DNA of 64,000 nucleotides from Valencia hispanica (GCA_963556495.2 OY747710.1:24927500-24991499), one strand, 5' to 3'; positions 49,085 through 60,960 are shown, numbered from the stretch's first letter. Notes: generated by a model not told the origin, from the sequence alone. Program-made: numbers and translations.

Positions 49085-50440
49085 CCGATGAACAGCGGTG
49101 CCTATTGGGGTCAGTGGGGGAGCTGGCTCTCTGGTAGGACATTTTGTCTCCCAGTCCTTCCCTCCCCATCCCCGAACACCTCTGTCCACCCGCTCTATCA
49201 CTTTACCACTCATATAGGGTCTTGGGGCATGGGCACATCACTGGGGTGCGAGGAGGGGTTTCCCTCCTCGCTATCCCGTGGCGTCCTGGGTCCCAATTTT
49301 AATATACAACTTAGACACTCCCACTTATAACATTTTCATGCGACACACATGTAGGGACTTTGGGGTGGGCACACTTTTCGGCATCCAGAGGGGGAGCGGT
49401 TCAATCAGCTTCACTGTTAAACCACAAACAGACACTGAGGGCTCGGGGTGGAGGTTGGGGGTTGTGTGGCTGCTTTCCCCACATCCCACCCCTCTGTTTT
49501 AAATGCACATTATAACAACATGCATCAACACCATACTCGAGCAGGAGGATAGAGGCTAGGGATCTTCTTACACCCCTGTTTGCTACGGGCGTGGCGGCCG
49601 GCGGCGGCCCTTGCGGTGCCGGGGGCCCCTCGTCGGACGGTCCCTTGTCGGGTCTCTGCTGGGGGGTGGGGCGCCCCTGGGCCCCGGCTCTCCCGGTCCA
49701 TGGACCGGCCCGCCCTGGCGCGGCTGGTTGCCGGCGGGGCCCGTGGGCTCGTCACTGCTGCCCCCCGGGCCCCTGCATAGTAGCCGCTGGATGTTCCCCT
49801 GGGGTTCTCCTTTGCTCCTCTCTTGGGGGATGCGGTCGGCCCCGCCCTGGTCCGCCTGGGGCTCTGGGGGTCCTTTGGACGTCTTGGCTCCGATCTCCTT
49901 CATGTCTGCATCGATTCCTGGGAGACGGATTGATGCCTGCTCACACCAGCTATCGAACACTCTTATGGAGAAACCTTATATGCACCAGCATGCTAACACA
50001 CACACATAGATGTGGGGTCTCTGGTGTTTAAGGATATATTCTTGGGCTGAGGTTATCATTACTAGAGCTTGATTAATCGGTACCGTGAGTTTTTCTTTGA
50101 CATTGTTGTTGTATTTTTATATCTATTTTTGTGTGATGTGGTTGTGTAATTCTTAGTTCACAATGTTTGGTTGGTTTTGTCGATGTTCCTCTTTCGATTG
50201 TTTTGTTTTTCCCCCTCTCTCTGCCGTCCTGTGGGTATGGAGGCAGACTTCAATGTCTTCCTGTGTTTTCTTTGTTCCCCTTCCTCTCTTGTATTTTCAA
50301 CTCACCCTCTCTCTTGACTTTTTGTTTCCTACCTTACTTCTTCATCTTCCTTCTTTCTTCTCCTTAATTTTCCGTCTCCGTGTCCATAACATCAGGAAAT
50401 AAAACCCCCAGCAATTCATAACAAAGATTTTTCACACATA
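49085..50440. repeat. GC-rich dispersed repeat with pyrimidine-rich end, unclassified
   Basis: The block rises to very high GC at 49585-49870 (GGCGGCCGGCGGCGGCCC-like runs), far above its surroundings. It passes through a T/C-rich tract (50200-50370) and ends near an AATAAAA (50397-50404). Overlapping open frames in several phases are the expected result of GC richness and have no domain. I recognise this style of sequence as a recurrent fish repeat but cannot name its class. Confidence 0.55.
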
Positions 50441-50449
50441 TATCAAGTG

Positions 50450-51600
50450 GAGTACTATAGCAAAAGCTGTACTGCTCCGCTTGTGAAAGTCAATCTGTTG
50501 GGCTTCTACTTGGTACTCAGACACCAATTCTGAGCTCCACACTGCCAAACAGGACACGTTAAAAAAGAAAAAAAAAAGTAGGCAAAGTAAGTAATGAGTA
50601 AAAAGTTTAAAAGAAACCCTCAAGAAAGATCTCCAAAGCTCACGGTTCGGAGAACTGCAGCAAAGAGTGACATCTTGGGGTCACAAAATCTCCACAATAT
50701 TTGTTTTACGGCTGATGTAGACCTATTTACCACGTAATTCTTCTGGATGCTGCAGTATATGTGCATATGCAATCATGAAATATTGTCATCGGCATTGTTG
50801 AATGAGAAGTTAAGATCTAGTAAAATGATCATGGACCCACAGAGCGACTGCCAAGGCCCCTTCCCATTGGCTGTCTTGTTAAGGCCAAGGTTTTCCATGT
50901 ATTCCGACCTGTTGAGTTTCTGCCTCAGAACACATGAATCAAAAAATCAGGTCACTAGCAGAACTAGACTGCATGCTGGCGAGGTAATTCAGCTGTTCTG
51001 GACCAGGAATGCATGTAAAAGCTGCAGCCGCTGACAACTGGAGTTCATGATCCCAACTTCAGGTAAACTTTAAAATAAATTCTGACTTTTTAGATTAGAT
51101 TTTGAAACAAATCTGGACTGTTACTGAAATAAAATAAACATGTTACTGAAAGACATCTATTGCTTAATGTGGCACCTTACAGATGTAACACATTATTTTT
51201 TTATATATTTTCTCACGTTGTTATTGAGTTTGTAAAGCAGTTTCAATGCCTGCCAAATGTAGTCCTCCATAATTTTGATTACAGCATTTTGAATTATTTT
51301 AGCTAAATACCAATTATTTGGTAGACATCAAATGATTATAATTTCACATTATGCAGCACTATGAACTGTTGCCATTTATTGAGAAAGTCACAAAATAATT
51401 GGAAGCTAATGCACTTTTCTTCCATTTTGCATTAAACATGCACAATTTTCAGCCTGATTTTTACAGAATGGAGTTTTTTGCTTGCCATTTGGTGCTGCAG
51501 CGCCATCCTGTGGTGCAAACAGGATAATTTCTTCAAAAAAGCCCAGAGAAACCTTTGTAGCAGTAGTGAGGGCAGCAGCAGCAGCGTCACACCCACATCT
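50450..51600. other. Intergenic stretch with no recognised feature
   Basis: AT-rich sequence with short frames only. I see no motif that supports a gene or a named repeat. Confidence 0.5.
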
Positions 51601-51601
51601 T

Positions 51602-51678
51602 GAAACACGAAGACCTTTTTTTTTTTTTTTTTTGAACATGTGTTCAAAAAAAAAAAAAAAAGAAACACGAAGACCTTT
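51602..51678. repeat. T-run/A-run hairpin between 17-base direct repeats
   Basis: Direct repeats GAAACACGAAGACCTTT at 51602-51618 and 51662-51678 enclose T18 (51616-51633), GAACATGTGTTC (51634-51645) and A16 (51646-51661). The inner part folds as a perfect stem (T-run with A-run, GAAC with GTTC) and an ATGT loop. It resembles a tiny insertion with a target duplication. Confidence 0.85.
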
Positions 51679-52613
51679 AGTGGTTTGTGTGTCGGCTGGA
51701 TAGAAAAATAAAACTTCACAGGAAACTGTGTTTAGCATTTTATTTCCACATACAAAACTTAGCCCCCATAAGTTACAATTTATACATACAACAGAAGATG
51801 TGAAACACTGCGGAGGCAGAATAAATATTTGATGTTGAAACAGCCTCGTTTTTAAAAACACTTCCAGCTTAAATAGTCATTTTATAAACAGCAGTAACCC
51901 TTAATTTACAAGAAAAAGACTCTGCTTTACCTCCGAGGTGGAGAATAAAACGATGCAGGAGCAAAGAAACTGGTAATGACCTGTCAGAAAAACAAAACAA
52001 ATTTAGCTTCTTGTGCAATATGTTTATAAAAGAAGCTGTGAAGCGAAGCTCTGGATCTGCTTAGTTTCATGAACAGACTCCGTCACTTCAGCCTAAGTGC
52101 TCTTACATCAAACAGGGAAACATTTTCCCTCATTAGTGCATCTCCAAGCAAAAAAGTTAAGAAATAGAGGCAAGTCAGATTAAATAAAACTGCAGTTATG
52201 GGTTTGAGATGAAAATAATACAAATTTAACAGTTTGCTACTTTACACTTTTCAGATTATGTAAATATCAACTTAAAATGTAACTTCTAGGTTGTAATGCT
52301 CAACCTGTGACCCATCAGATTTAAGGTAAAGCTCAAAAGAAGTACTGACAACCCTATCACTGTACAACAAGCTGTACGGACTGACATGTCTCCACTGATC
52401 TTGGTAACAAAAAACCTCCCTCCAAAAGGTGATCTGGACAGTGGCAAGGCTGAGCCTTGAAGTGAGGACAGAAGCAGAGCAGAAAGTGCTTTAAACCAAT
52501 GAAGCAGGCATGGACCGGTCACCGGTATCAAGGTAAACCAATCATTTAAAAGTTACGGTTTCAAAGCTGCAAGGATTTCCCATTACACCCATCCTGTGGT
52601 TTAAAGTCTTCTT

Positions 52614-52800
52614 TATTTTATTTTTAAAGGTTTTTGGGCCTGAGTGGCCTTTATTGATAGTGGACAGAGTCCCGAAGGGGGAGAGAGGTGGGAGAAGACA
52701 CGCGGTCGGGACGGGATTCGAACCGGGGACAGCCGCATCGAGGACCAAAGCCTCCGCACATGGGGCGTCCGTGCCAACCACTTACGCCACGCGACACCCC
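52614..52800 (-). mobile_element. tRNA-derived SINE with perfect 16-base target duplication
   Basis: On the minus strand from 52800: a tRNA-like head with TGGCGTAAGTGG (A box) and GGTTCGAATCC (perfect B box, plus positions 52714-52724), then a body and an A/T-rich 3' end (AAAAATAAAATAAA type). GGTTTAAAGTCTTCTT flanks both sides (52598-52613 and 52801-52816). Perfect duplication and intact promoter boxes indicate recent LINE-mediated insertion. It lies downstream of the pdp1 stop codon, possibly within its 3' UTR. Confidence 0.9.
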
Positions 52801-53553
52801 GGTTTAAAGTCTTCTTAGAGATAATGCTGGGGTGACCAGGTTTACCTGGCCCTCCTCCACCTGTTGCTGCCAATGCTGGCTACTTCCTACTTAACATTAT
52901 TTATTATTACGACACCAGCGTTTTAAAACCACAGCTTACAGCAATTAATCAGCTAACTTTAGTTTGTTATACTCTAACAAGAGCAGAAATGCAATATTTG
53001 GCCCAAAGATCACTAGAAAACTAGTGTTTTAACAATAAATACATCTTTAAGATAATATAATTATTAAAGCTATATGATTTTATCAGTAAAAATAACAGTT
53101 GTTGTAACTAATCTGCTCTGCTGGTTGGACCTCAAAGAAAACTGGAATCTGCCAGGAAAAGTCTGATCATTGCATCTGGACTTAGATCGGGTGAAACGGT
53201 TTTGTTTTGAACGTGTTTTAAAACCGTGATACCATGAAACCGTGATACCAGCCCATACCTGGTTCTGAGTCGGACCTGTTAACCAGAACTGCTTCGTTCT
53301 TCTCACCCAGCTGAGCATTTCAGCAGACGGAGAGGATTAAACTCTTTTGGATCAAATATGAGAATGATGACCTTTAAAGACCATTATAAACCTAAAGGTT
53401 GGTCTTGCTGCATTAACAAACCATAAATAGAGTTTAAAATAGCTGGAAGGACATATTATATGGCCTGTTTGTCCACTGTGTGCTCGGTTATTGAATCTGT
53501 GGCACACAGTTGAAACAGCCAGTAGAGAAACCAGAGAACGTCATCTGTGCGGC

Positions 53554-56500
53554 TCAGGACTGATCCTTCCGTCTCTGCGCTCCGATCACGTGAGGGTTGA
53601 ACTGAGTGATGATGATGGTGATGTCATCGCGGTACATGCGAGCCAGCTCCTCGGGCAGTGACAGCATTTTGGACAGCCTCTCGTGGTCCACCGTGCCGAA
53701 CTCGTTGTTTCCCACCGCGTGCCTCATCAGGTGCGTGGCAGAGTTCTGGTCCTCGAACGCTGACGACATCCGAGCCTTTCGCTCCTCCAGCAGACCCTGC
53801 ATCTGTCCCAGAGTCACTTTGTAGCCTCCCACTTTGAGCGGCTGACGCTGGTTAACCCCCGTTAAATACTCGCCAACGACGCGGATCACTTCCTGCCGGT
53901 GCAGGGTCTCCCACAGGCCGTCTGAGCCGATCACCTGCAGACAGAGAAGTTCGATGCTTTGAAACGGCTCCACGTCACTTAGAGAACAACTTCTGAAAAA
54001 CTACTTTTTTTCCATTTCACATAAACGCTGTTTGAAAATGAAAAGAAAATCTGCAACACAACACATTAATGAGCCCAGGTGTTACAGAACGGCTCATAAA
54101 AGGCTCTCAATAGCCTTTAATGTTAAGAAACAGCAAAGCTCGCTCTTTCAGTTTGGAAAAAAAAAGGCTCACAAAAGTACGGTACAGCACATTTGATGAA
54201 AATGGTCCAAAAACATCACGATAACGAGCTTGTCCATCAAACCTGAGAACTAATTAGCTCTGAGACATTGAGGCCGAAGGTGGGGGCTGTCATTAGTCAC
54301 TGCAGTAACATCTAAAAGACGAGACAAAACACACAGAGGTGGGTTTCTTTCACTACAGCTTCTCACTGAGCTGAATAAAGGATTCAAGATCTCTGATTCA
54401 GTGCAGACATTTCTGGTCTCTTTAGTTTGAAAAGACAGATAGAACAAAGGAAGACCAAGCAGACTATTGCTTTAAATCACACATTAAGAATCCCTGAATA
54501 TCTCAGAAGCCGAGTTATGATGTTTCTTTGGAGCAAAGAGAGCATTATGACAACATGTGGCTGTAAGCTGGTGGCTGGTCTTCCTCGCTTTGCTCCAGAT
54601 CTTTTATTGTTTATTTCTGGTATAACTATCTTACTTGAGTTATTAATTTACAACTAAATGTAGACTTCTTTTGTCTTCCTCCGATATAAATAAACAAAAC
54701 AATTATTTATAGTATAATAACATTAAGAAAGGAGGGAGACCTTCCAGCACAGTAAGTTGTTATTTAAACTGACCTAAAATACAACTATTAAAACTGAAAT
54801 CCCCTCCAACATTGAACGGACTCTTCATTTAACGACACGTTTCTCATCAAAGTCAGCCTCTAAGCAAAAAAGCTAAAGAGTGGGCCAAATATTTAAACGT
54901 TTAACCCACAAAACTCCTCCCTGAAAGCTGTTACACGTCGCCTGTTGGGAACCTTGGAAGCCAATAGCTGCATGAATGAATGCAAATATTTTATTGCACA
55001 CATGCATGAATAAATAAATGCATGAATGACTGACTGGTTTCATGCATGCATTCATTAAACTGTAGCGGTGTTCCTCTCTTACCAAGAAGCGGTCCTGTGG
55101 CCGCAGTCTGTGGTACGTGATCTCAGGCTCGGCGGTCAGGTAGGGCGGCGTGTGGTAGTTGGGGGGGATGAACTTTGTGTGTTCGTTCTCGTGGAGCTGA
55201 TCGGGTCCGGACTCCAGAACGCGCTTCTGCAATTCGATGCCCCACTTGAACTTCACGTCCCCGAAGGCGCGGAACGGCATGAGCAGACCAAGCAGTCTGT
55301 CCTGATGCAGAGGAGGATGGCGAGAGGCAGAAGCTGAAAGTAACTTGTTTTTTTTTTTTTTACTGTGAGAGTGATCGGATCAGTAAAAATCTCTACCTGA
55401 CGGATAACGGTCTTCCTCTCAGAATGAGGGTGCTCGCTTCGTATCCGAGCGACCTCGTCCTCGTTCTGGGCGCTGTGGTCGTTAGACAGCGTGTGAGCGC
55501 TGAATGAGCCATCCTCCTCTTGCACCCCCAACACAGCCCGGGCATCTCCTGCATTCGCTATATAGCTTTGAAAATACGAAGGAGAGAGGAATGTAGATGT
55601 TAGCTTCATTTTAAAAACCACTTAAACCTTTTTTCCCGATGTACTGATACATATTTATTCCGCATACAGATCTGGACCATCGATGTGAGCTACGCAGGCA
55701 GTAGCGCCAGAAAACGCCACTCTCAGAACCCAGTAGTGAAGAAACGCACTCGAGTCTCCAACCTGTAGGAGAGGAGAGAGAAAAAAACGCATAGTAAGCA
55801 ACAAAAAAGGAAACGTAGCAAGTTTCTATCAAATGGAGATGATGTGACATCTGAGCTCATCTCTGGTCTGTCAAAGTTTAAATCTGGATGTTCCCATTCC
55901 TAACATTGCTGCCCTGGACTGATAAATGTCTTTAATATCTCTTAAAGATGGAAGCATTCCTCAGATTTGACACTCTAGACAAATGACACGACCTGCAACT
56001 TGACTCTCTCATGGACGGCAGAGGTCAGCAAAATAGGTGACAGCGGAACAAGACTGCGCCAGCTCATGCCATCTGTAAGAGGAACATATCCAAGCCGCTT
56101 CTTTTCCCCCTGAATATAGCAGCTGCACTGATTCATATCAAACCAACAGACTGTTCTCACCTGAGCTTCCAGCGAAATGTCGCTGTCCAGCCGCTTGAAG
56201 GCGTTCAGTAGGGCCTCACGAGTGTCTGGGACCTCACCTGGGCTAAAAGGAGAGAGACACACAGAGATATTGTGTGAAAACGATGCAGAGGAAGCAAAGG
56301 GGTCAAGAAGAATCAGCAACAGATGGCTCGGCGCTGGCATGGGCGTGTTGTCGCTACAAAGGGCAAAACCAGAAAGTCCTGTTTGAAATATTCTCACATG
56401 GCAACAATCTCTTTAATGAGAAAAATAAAAAAATAAATGGTATGCAGACGTATACATACATTACAACTACAAATTTCAATGTATTTTGGAAAGGAATATG

Positions 56501-59500
56501 TAGCACTGCTGGGCGATATGGCTTCAAATCTATATTGTGATATGATCTAAAGCATGTGCTGCAATGATATTTATTGTGATATATTATTTTATACTGTTTA
56601 TATATGTCAAAATTACTGTTGTTGAACATTCTCACAATCCAGATACATTGCAGCAGAATGACGACTTCAAAAAAAGTATAGAATGCCATTTAAAGAACTT
56701 TTCTTGCACAAAATGGATTTAAAATATTCTAATCTTTTTCCAAAATATGCAACACAAAAATTCTCAACATAAAGATGAGTATATTTTAAATTAAATAAAA
56801 GCTAAATGTTATAAAAACACAAAGTTAAAAATAGTTTAAATTGAAGTGCAAAATGTAAAAAGAGAAATAACATTTCTCTCTGCGTTCTTGTTTACTTTTC
56901 AGGGTTTCTTTCCGTTAAATAGAAAATAACAAATTTTTACTTTCAACATCCAGTGTCAATATGAACAGTGACCATCGGTATTTATCCTCCTTGTGTACCT
57001 GCTACACAGATCATAGGCAAAGCTTGATGACATCATCAAAATGAGCAATCAGGTTAGGCTGGTATGGTCAAAATCTCTACCGTTGGCTAAATTTATATCA
57101 TAATACCATTTATATCGCCCACTACTAATATGTAGATTACAATTTTTTTTATTACCAATAAAAACGTGAAGGAGGTGGTGTGCATCTGTATTCAGCCCTC
57201 CTGAATAAATTCTTTCCATAACTACTTTTGGATGTAGTTATAGCTGCAAGTCTTTCAGGGTATGTCCAAAACCCTAGAACCAATGAAGACATGGCTGCAG
57301 CCTAAACTGGCTGGCTGGACAAGGAAAGAGTTAATCAGAGAAGCAGTCAAGAGGTGCCGTGGTAACTCTGGAGGAGCTGCAGCAATCCAACCCACATGTT
57401 TTCGAACAAAAAAAACGGGCGTTTGGTGGTTCTGCAAGATTTTCACTCAGGGGGGCTAAATACAAATGCACCTCGCACTTTTCAGATTTTTATTCCATCC
57501 TATAGAATCCCAAAACATGTTGCCACTTTCGCCAATACAATATCACTTTTCATTGCTATGCTGATGATACCAAGTTGTATATATCCACAAAACCCATTGA
57601 TTCTTTTGTCCTCGTCCCTTTCTGATTGTCTAAAGGACATAAAAACATGCCTATCTGCAAACTTCCTGCAACTTAAGAGAAATAACACTGAGCTCTTACT
57701 CATTAGAATACCATCTACATTAGCCAAATCCCAAAAGCTCTCCCTCAATATGGACAACACTCTCATCTATCCCTCTACTCAGGTAAAGAGTCCAGGAGTC
57801 ATCCTTGACAGCACTCTTTCATTCGAGTCACAAATAAACACCATTATCAGATCTGGATACTACCATCTACGAAACATCAACCGGCTTCGTCTTCTTCTAA
57901 GCCCCTTAAATCAACCGGCATTCTGGTCCACAACCTTGTTACTTCCAGCATGGACCATTGAAGGGACGAGTAAAAATCTGCTGATACCATATGTATCACA
58001 ATACAGGGGAGACGATACTATATTTTGCAATACTATGAGTAAGACTACGCATTGGGATTTTTAAAGCTGAATTTAACTGTAGAAAACCTGTGACATAATC
58101 CAACAGGTTTCATACTTTAACACATCCAGTTTTATTACCAGATCTAGTTGATCCACTGGAACGAAGAAGATGAAAACAGCCACAAACTACCAGTAACACT
58201 TTTAATTTTACTACAAAAATGGCTGTCGTCATTAATGGCTCCATTCAAATTCTTAAGAATCGATACATTGCTTTTGAATATCAATACAATATCGTGACAT
58301 AAAATATTGTGATATATCGATGTATTGATATTTTCTTACATCCCTAGACCATTGTAACTCGCTTCTCTTTGGTCTCCCAAGCAAATCACTGCACAGTTTC
58401 TTCTTTAGAACTCAGCAGCTCGTATAATAACTCGCGCCCACCTTAAAGACTACATCAATCCAACTCTTCATCAACTCTACTGGCTTCCAGTTTACTGAAG
58501 GATTAAGTTCAAAATCATCCTCTTCATTTTCAAATGCATCAGTGACTTGGCTCCATCCTATCTCAGTGATCTCATTGACATAGTCTCATAATCAACCAAC
58601 CAGGGCGTTCAGCCGGTCTGCTCCCCGGCTCTGGAACTCACTTCCACCAGATTAGCGAAATATAGACACTCTTCAAGCTTTAAACATATCAAAAACAAGC
58701 CTACTCATTATGCTCACTACTCGCCATCTCTTTGACATTTAGTTTTCATCTATTTTGTAGGTACTTTATGTATTTTTATACCGTAATTTTAGGACTATAA
58801 GCCACTACTTTTTCCACACGCTTTGGACCCTGCGTCCTACACAACGATGCAGCTAATTTATAGATTTTTTTACCGGCTAATGGCCTCTGGGGGGCACTAT
58901 AGCAGTATGCGCAAAAGTGAGACAGACGTGGAGAAAGATTATGCGCCGAAGAAGACCGTTTTGATTTTGAACTATTATTTTGCACATCGTGCACACACCC
59001 TCATCGTGAAAGACACATGAATAAATGTATATGATGCAGCTTTTAAGTTAAAGGTACTCAAGCTGGCTGTCAAAGAAGGAAATAGAGTTACTGTATGTAA
59101 GCTTGGCATCAATGAATCAATGGTGAAACGTTTGCTTTAGTACCCAAGAGGAAGATGAATATAGCAACCAATAACTTTTCTGGTAGGCTACAGTATGTTT
59201 TATTTTCTAAACAGGCATGTTACTGTCGTGTTGTTGTTGTGTTGGTGTCCATCTTTCTGTGTAAATCTCATGTTACAACATGAAAACCTGCGGCTTATAT
59301 TCAAGCGCAGCCCTTATATGTACAACATTTTTTCTGTTTTAAGTTTTAGCTGGTGTGGCTTATACTCAGGTGCGCTCAATAGTCCGACTATTAAGGTATG
59401 TACTTTGAATGTTACATATGACTACTACTTCTAGGTATCGATTCATGTTTTTAGGTTTGTTTCCATAAGGTGTTCTTGGGTTTGGAAAGGCGCCCCGAAA

Positions 59501-60914
59501 ATAAAATGCATTATTATTAATATGAAAAAGAAAAAAGCTTGGCACATCATGACCAAATGTGGAAATGTTTGCACATATATTAGAGTAAAAAAAACTAAAC
59601 TGTTTTTACTAAGATTAAAAATAGTGCTACTTGTTACAGCATGACTATGCAGTGTTTCTCACCTGTATAGGTCAATTAGCTCCTGCCAGTATGTTCTCAG
59701 GCTGTTGAAGTAGAGGCTCTGAGCCTCCCGGGTGAAGTAGTCATTGGGGTGTTTGTGCCACTGCAGGATGGGACTGAGGGCTCTGCCGGCCTCCACTGCC
59801 GCCTCCAGCTCACACAGGGTGTCATGGGGCAGCAGTGAAACCGCTATGTAGTAAAACAGCCTCTCACTCAGCGCCTGGAGAGAGAAATTAGAGATCACAG
59901 ATAATATACATTACCGCTGAAGAAAGAAAACAATACACAAAACAAATAAATGGCTGCACTGCATCCCAAACTAATATCCAACTCAAAAAATATATAATAC
60001 ATATTTGTTCTGTATGCTGGTACTTTCAGTTTATAATTTAAGAGGAAACTTTGAGCAAAATCTCCCAAAAGCTTCCAGGCTGACATCTGTAAAAGCTAAA
60101 TTTAATCCAGTAAATTTTGTTCAGGCTTCTCAATCATTTCATCTCTGGAACCTAATTTCACTTTGAGGTATTGATACACAAGTTCATAATCAATTTCAGC
60201 AGGTATTTCAACAGTGATCAATACTGAAGCTAAAAAACACAGACTTGAAGGACAAAAATGAGGTGTGTCTTGGAAAATTTCTAGATGATGTAGTTATGCC
60301 TAAAAACATCCTCGTATACTTAGTTATTAATGTTTCATTGGCGCTTCAATAAATGAATAAAGGCATGCATTAAAAACGCAAACTTCAGAAGTAACGGTGA
60401 GCAGACTCACCTGAGCGCAGGCACAGCCAGCGTGTCCATCAAACACGCCCAGCAGCATTCCTCGTGTCTGCAGGCAAGTAGCTGCGCTCCGGCGATCCTC
60501 GATGGGAGCGTTGGCCGGAAGCTGGTTGCTTTCAAAACCCATCACAGATGACACATTTTTCCCATCAAACTCTGGTACCTGGAACCAGATGAGGAAAAAA
60601 AACAAACTACATGATGAGAATATAAACATACAGATGATGACACAGGATCTCCGTGCACCGACCTTGAAGCTGTACTCATTGGCTTTCAGAATGGAGTTGA
60701 CCTGTGGGGGCGACAGGATGTAGTTGTGGAGCGCCGAGGACGTCTGGTAGCACCTTGCTGCCTGGTGTGTGCGCCACGTGTGGGACGGCCCCCTCAGGGC
60801 AGGAAGGGCTGGGATGGAGCCGACGTGGGACTGGTGGTGTTGGCATGGTAACAGACTGGAGGCAAAGACCTTGGCACGGGGCAAACCCCTGAGCAGCTGA
60901 GACGTAACAGGCAT
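53554..60914 (-). CDS. pdp1: Pyruvate dehydrogenase phosphatase catalytic subunit 1
   Basis: Minus-strand coding exons in order: 60914-60663, 60578-60411, 59874-59663, 56242-56161, 55762-55668, 55565-55397, 55301-55083 and 53934-53554 (TGA 53556-53554). They total 1578 bases, 525 residues; human PDP1 has about 537. Seen: an Arg/Leu-rich mitochondrial targeting start (MPVTSQLLRGLPRAKVFASS), SPPQVNSILKANEYSFK, the PP2C metal site GVFDGHAG (residues 128-135), LQWHKHPNDYF, GDARAVLGVQEEDGSF, MPFRAFGDVKFKWGIELQKR, SDGLWET and RDDITIIITQFNPHVIGA. Known role: Mg/Ca-dependent phosphatase of the mitochondrial matrix that dephosphorylates and activates pyruvate dehydrogenase E1. The ATG at 60914 is chosen because MPVTSQLL aligns with the known short-form start. 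The acceptor at 60961-60962 implies at least one upstream leader exon, not located. PDP2 is less likely given synteny. Confidence 0.95.
56505..57128. mobile_element. hAT-like non-autonomous element in pdp1 intron
   Basis: The left end reads ACTGCTGGGCGATATGGC. The right end, reverse-complemented, reads AGTAGTGGGCGATATAAATG. The shared TGGGCGATAT is typical of short fish hAT-type elements. The body is AT-rich with no frame. The target duplication is not clear. Confidence 0.6.
57140..57510 (+). mobile_element. Tc1-like remnant in pdp1 intron
   Basis: 'aagacatggctgcagcctaa' and 'gaagcagtcaagaggtgccg' match the GRPPKL/EAAKRP-coding part seen at 29810-29900 and 8360-8400. A right-end-like CTAAATACAAATGCACC follows. 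The rest of the transposase has been deleted. Confidence 0.65.
57525..58778 (+). mobile_element. LINE fragment (CR1/L2 group) split by a short hAT-like element
   Basis: Plus-strand frames encode YADDTKLYIS (57555-57585, catalytic box), LSANFLQLKRNNTELLLI, SPGVILDSTLSFESQINTII and RSGYYHLRNINRL. After the insertion 57961-58346 they resume with DHCNSLLFGLPSK, WLHPISVIS and SRSAPRLWNSLPP. Stops and shifts break it. Removing the insert restores the expected HCNSLLFG block. Confidence 0.85.
57961..58346. mobile_element. hAT-like short element with perfect 8-base target duplication
   Basis: 386 bases flanked by GACCATTG (57953-57960 and 58347-58354). The ends are AAGGGACGAG and, reverse-complemented, TAGGGATGTAAG. 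The interior contains ATATCGATGTATTGATATT-type sequence. No frame. Confidence 0.85.
58781..59396 (+). mobile_element. pogo-like non-autonomous element
   Basis: TA on each side (58779-58780 and 59397-59398). The left end is CCGTAATTTTAGGACTATAAGC; the right end, reverse-complemented, is CCTTAATAGTCGGACTATTGAG. The interior (about 59020-59145) encodes VYDAAFKLKVLKLAVKEGN and GINESMVKRLL, the first helix-turn-helix of pogo/CENP-B type proteins, then a stop. No catalytic domain. It derives from an autonomous pogo element by internal deletion. Confidence 0.75.
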
Positions 60915-60960
60915 CGCTGACCATGCAGCACAGGTAAACAAACACCAACGAGCGCACACC
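60915..60960 (-). other. 5' UTR part of pdp1 first coding exon
   Basis: The minus strand has a TTCTTCTTTAG acceptor ending at 60961, followed by 46 bases before the ATG. The reading frame stays open back to the splice site (CARWCLFTCAAWSA). A longer N-terminal form starting in an upstream exon is therefore possible, as known for alternative human PDP1 forms. Confidence 0.6.

Noticed and set aside
49525..50031. Several overlapping frames of 66-146 codons
   Set aside because: They arise from the GC-rich repeat, where stop codons are rare in all phases. The translations are Gly/Pro/Arg-rich with no domain.
51406..51861. 151-codon minus frame with poly-Phe and poly-Lys
   Set aside because: Phe and Lys runs come from the T18/A16 hairpin. 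The rest has no family resemblance.
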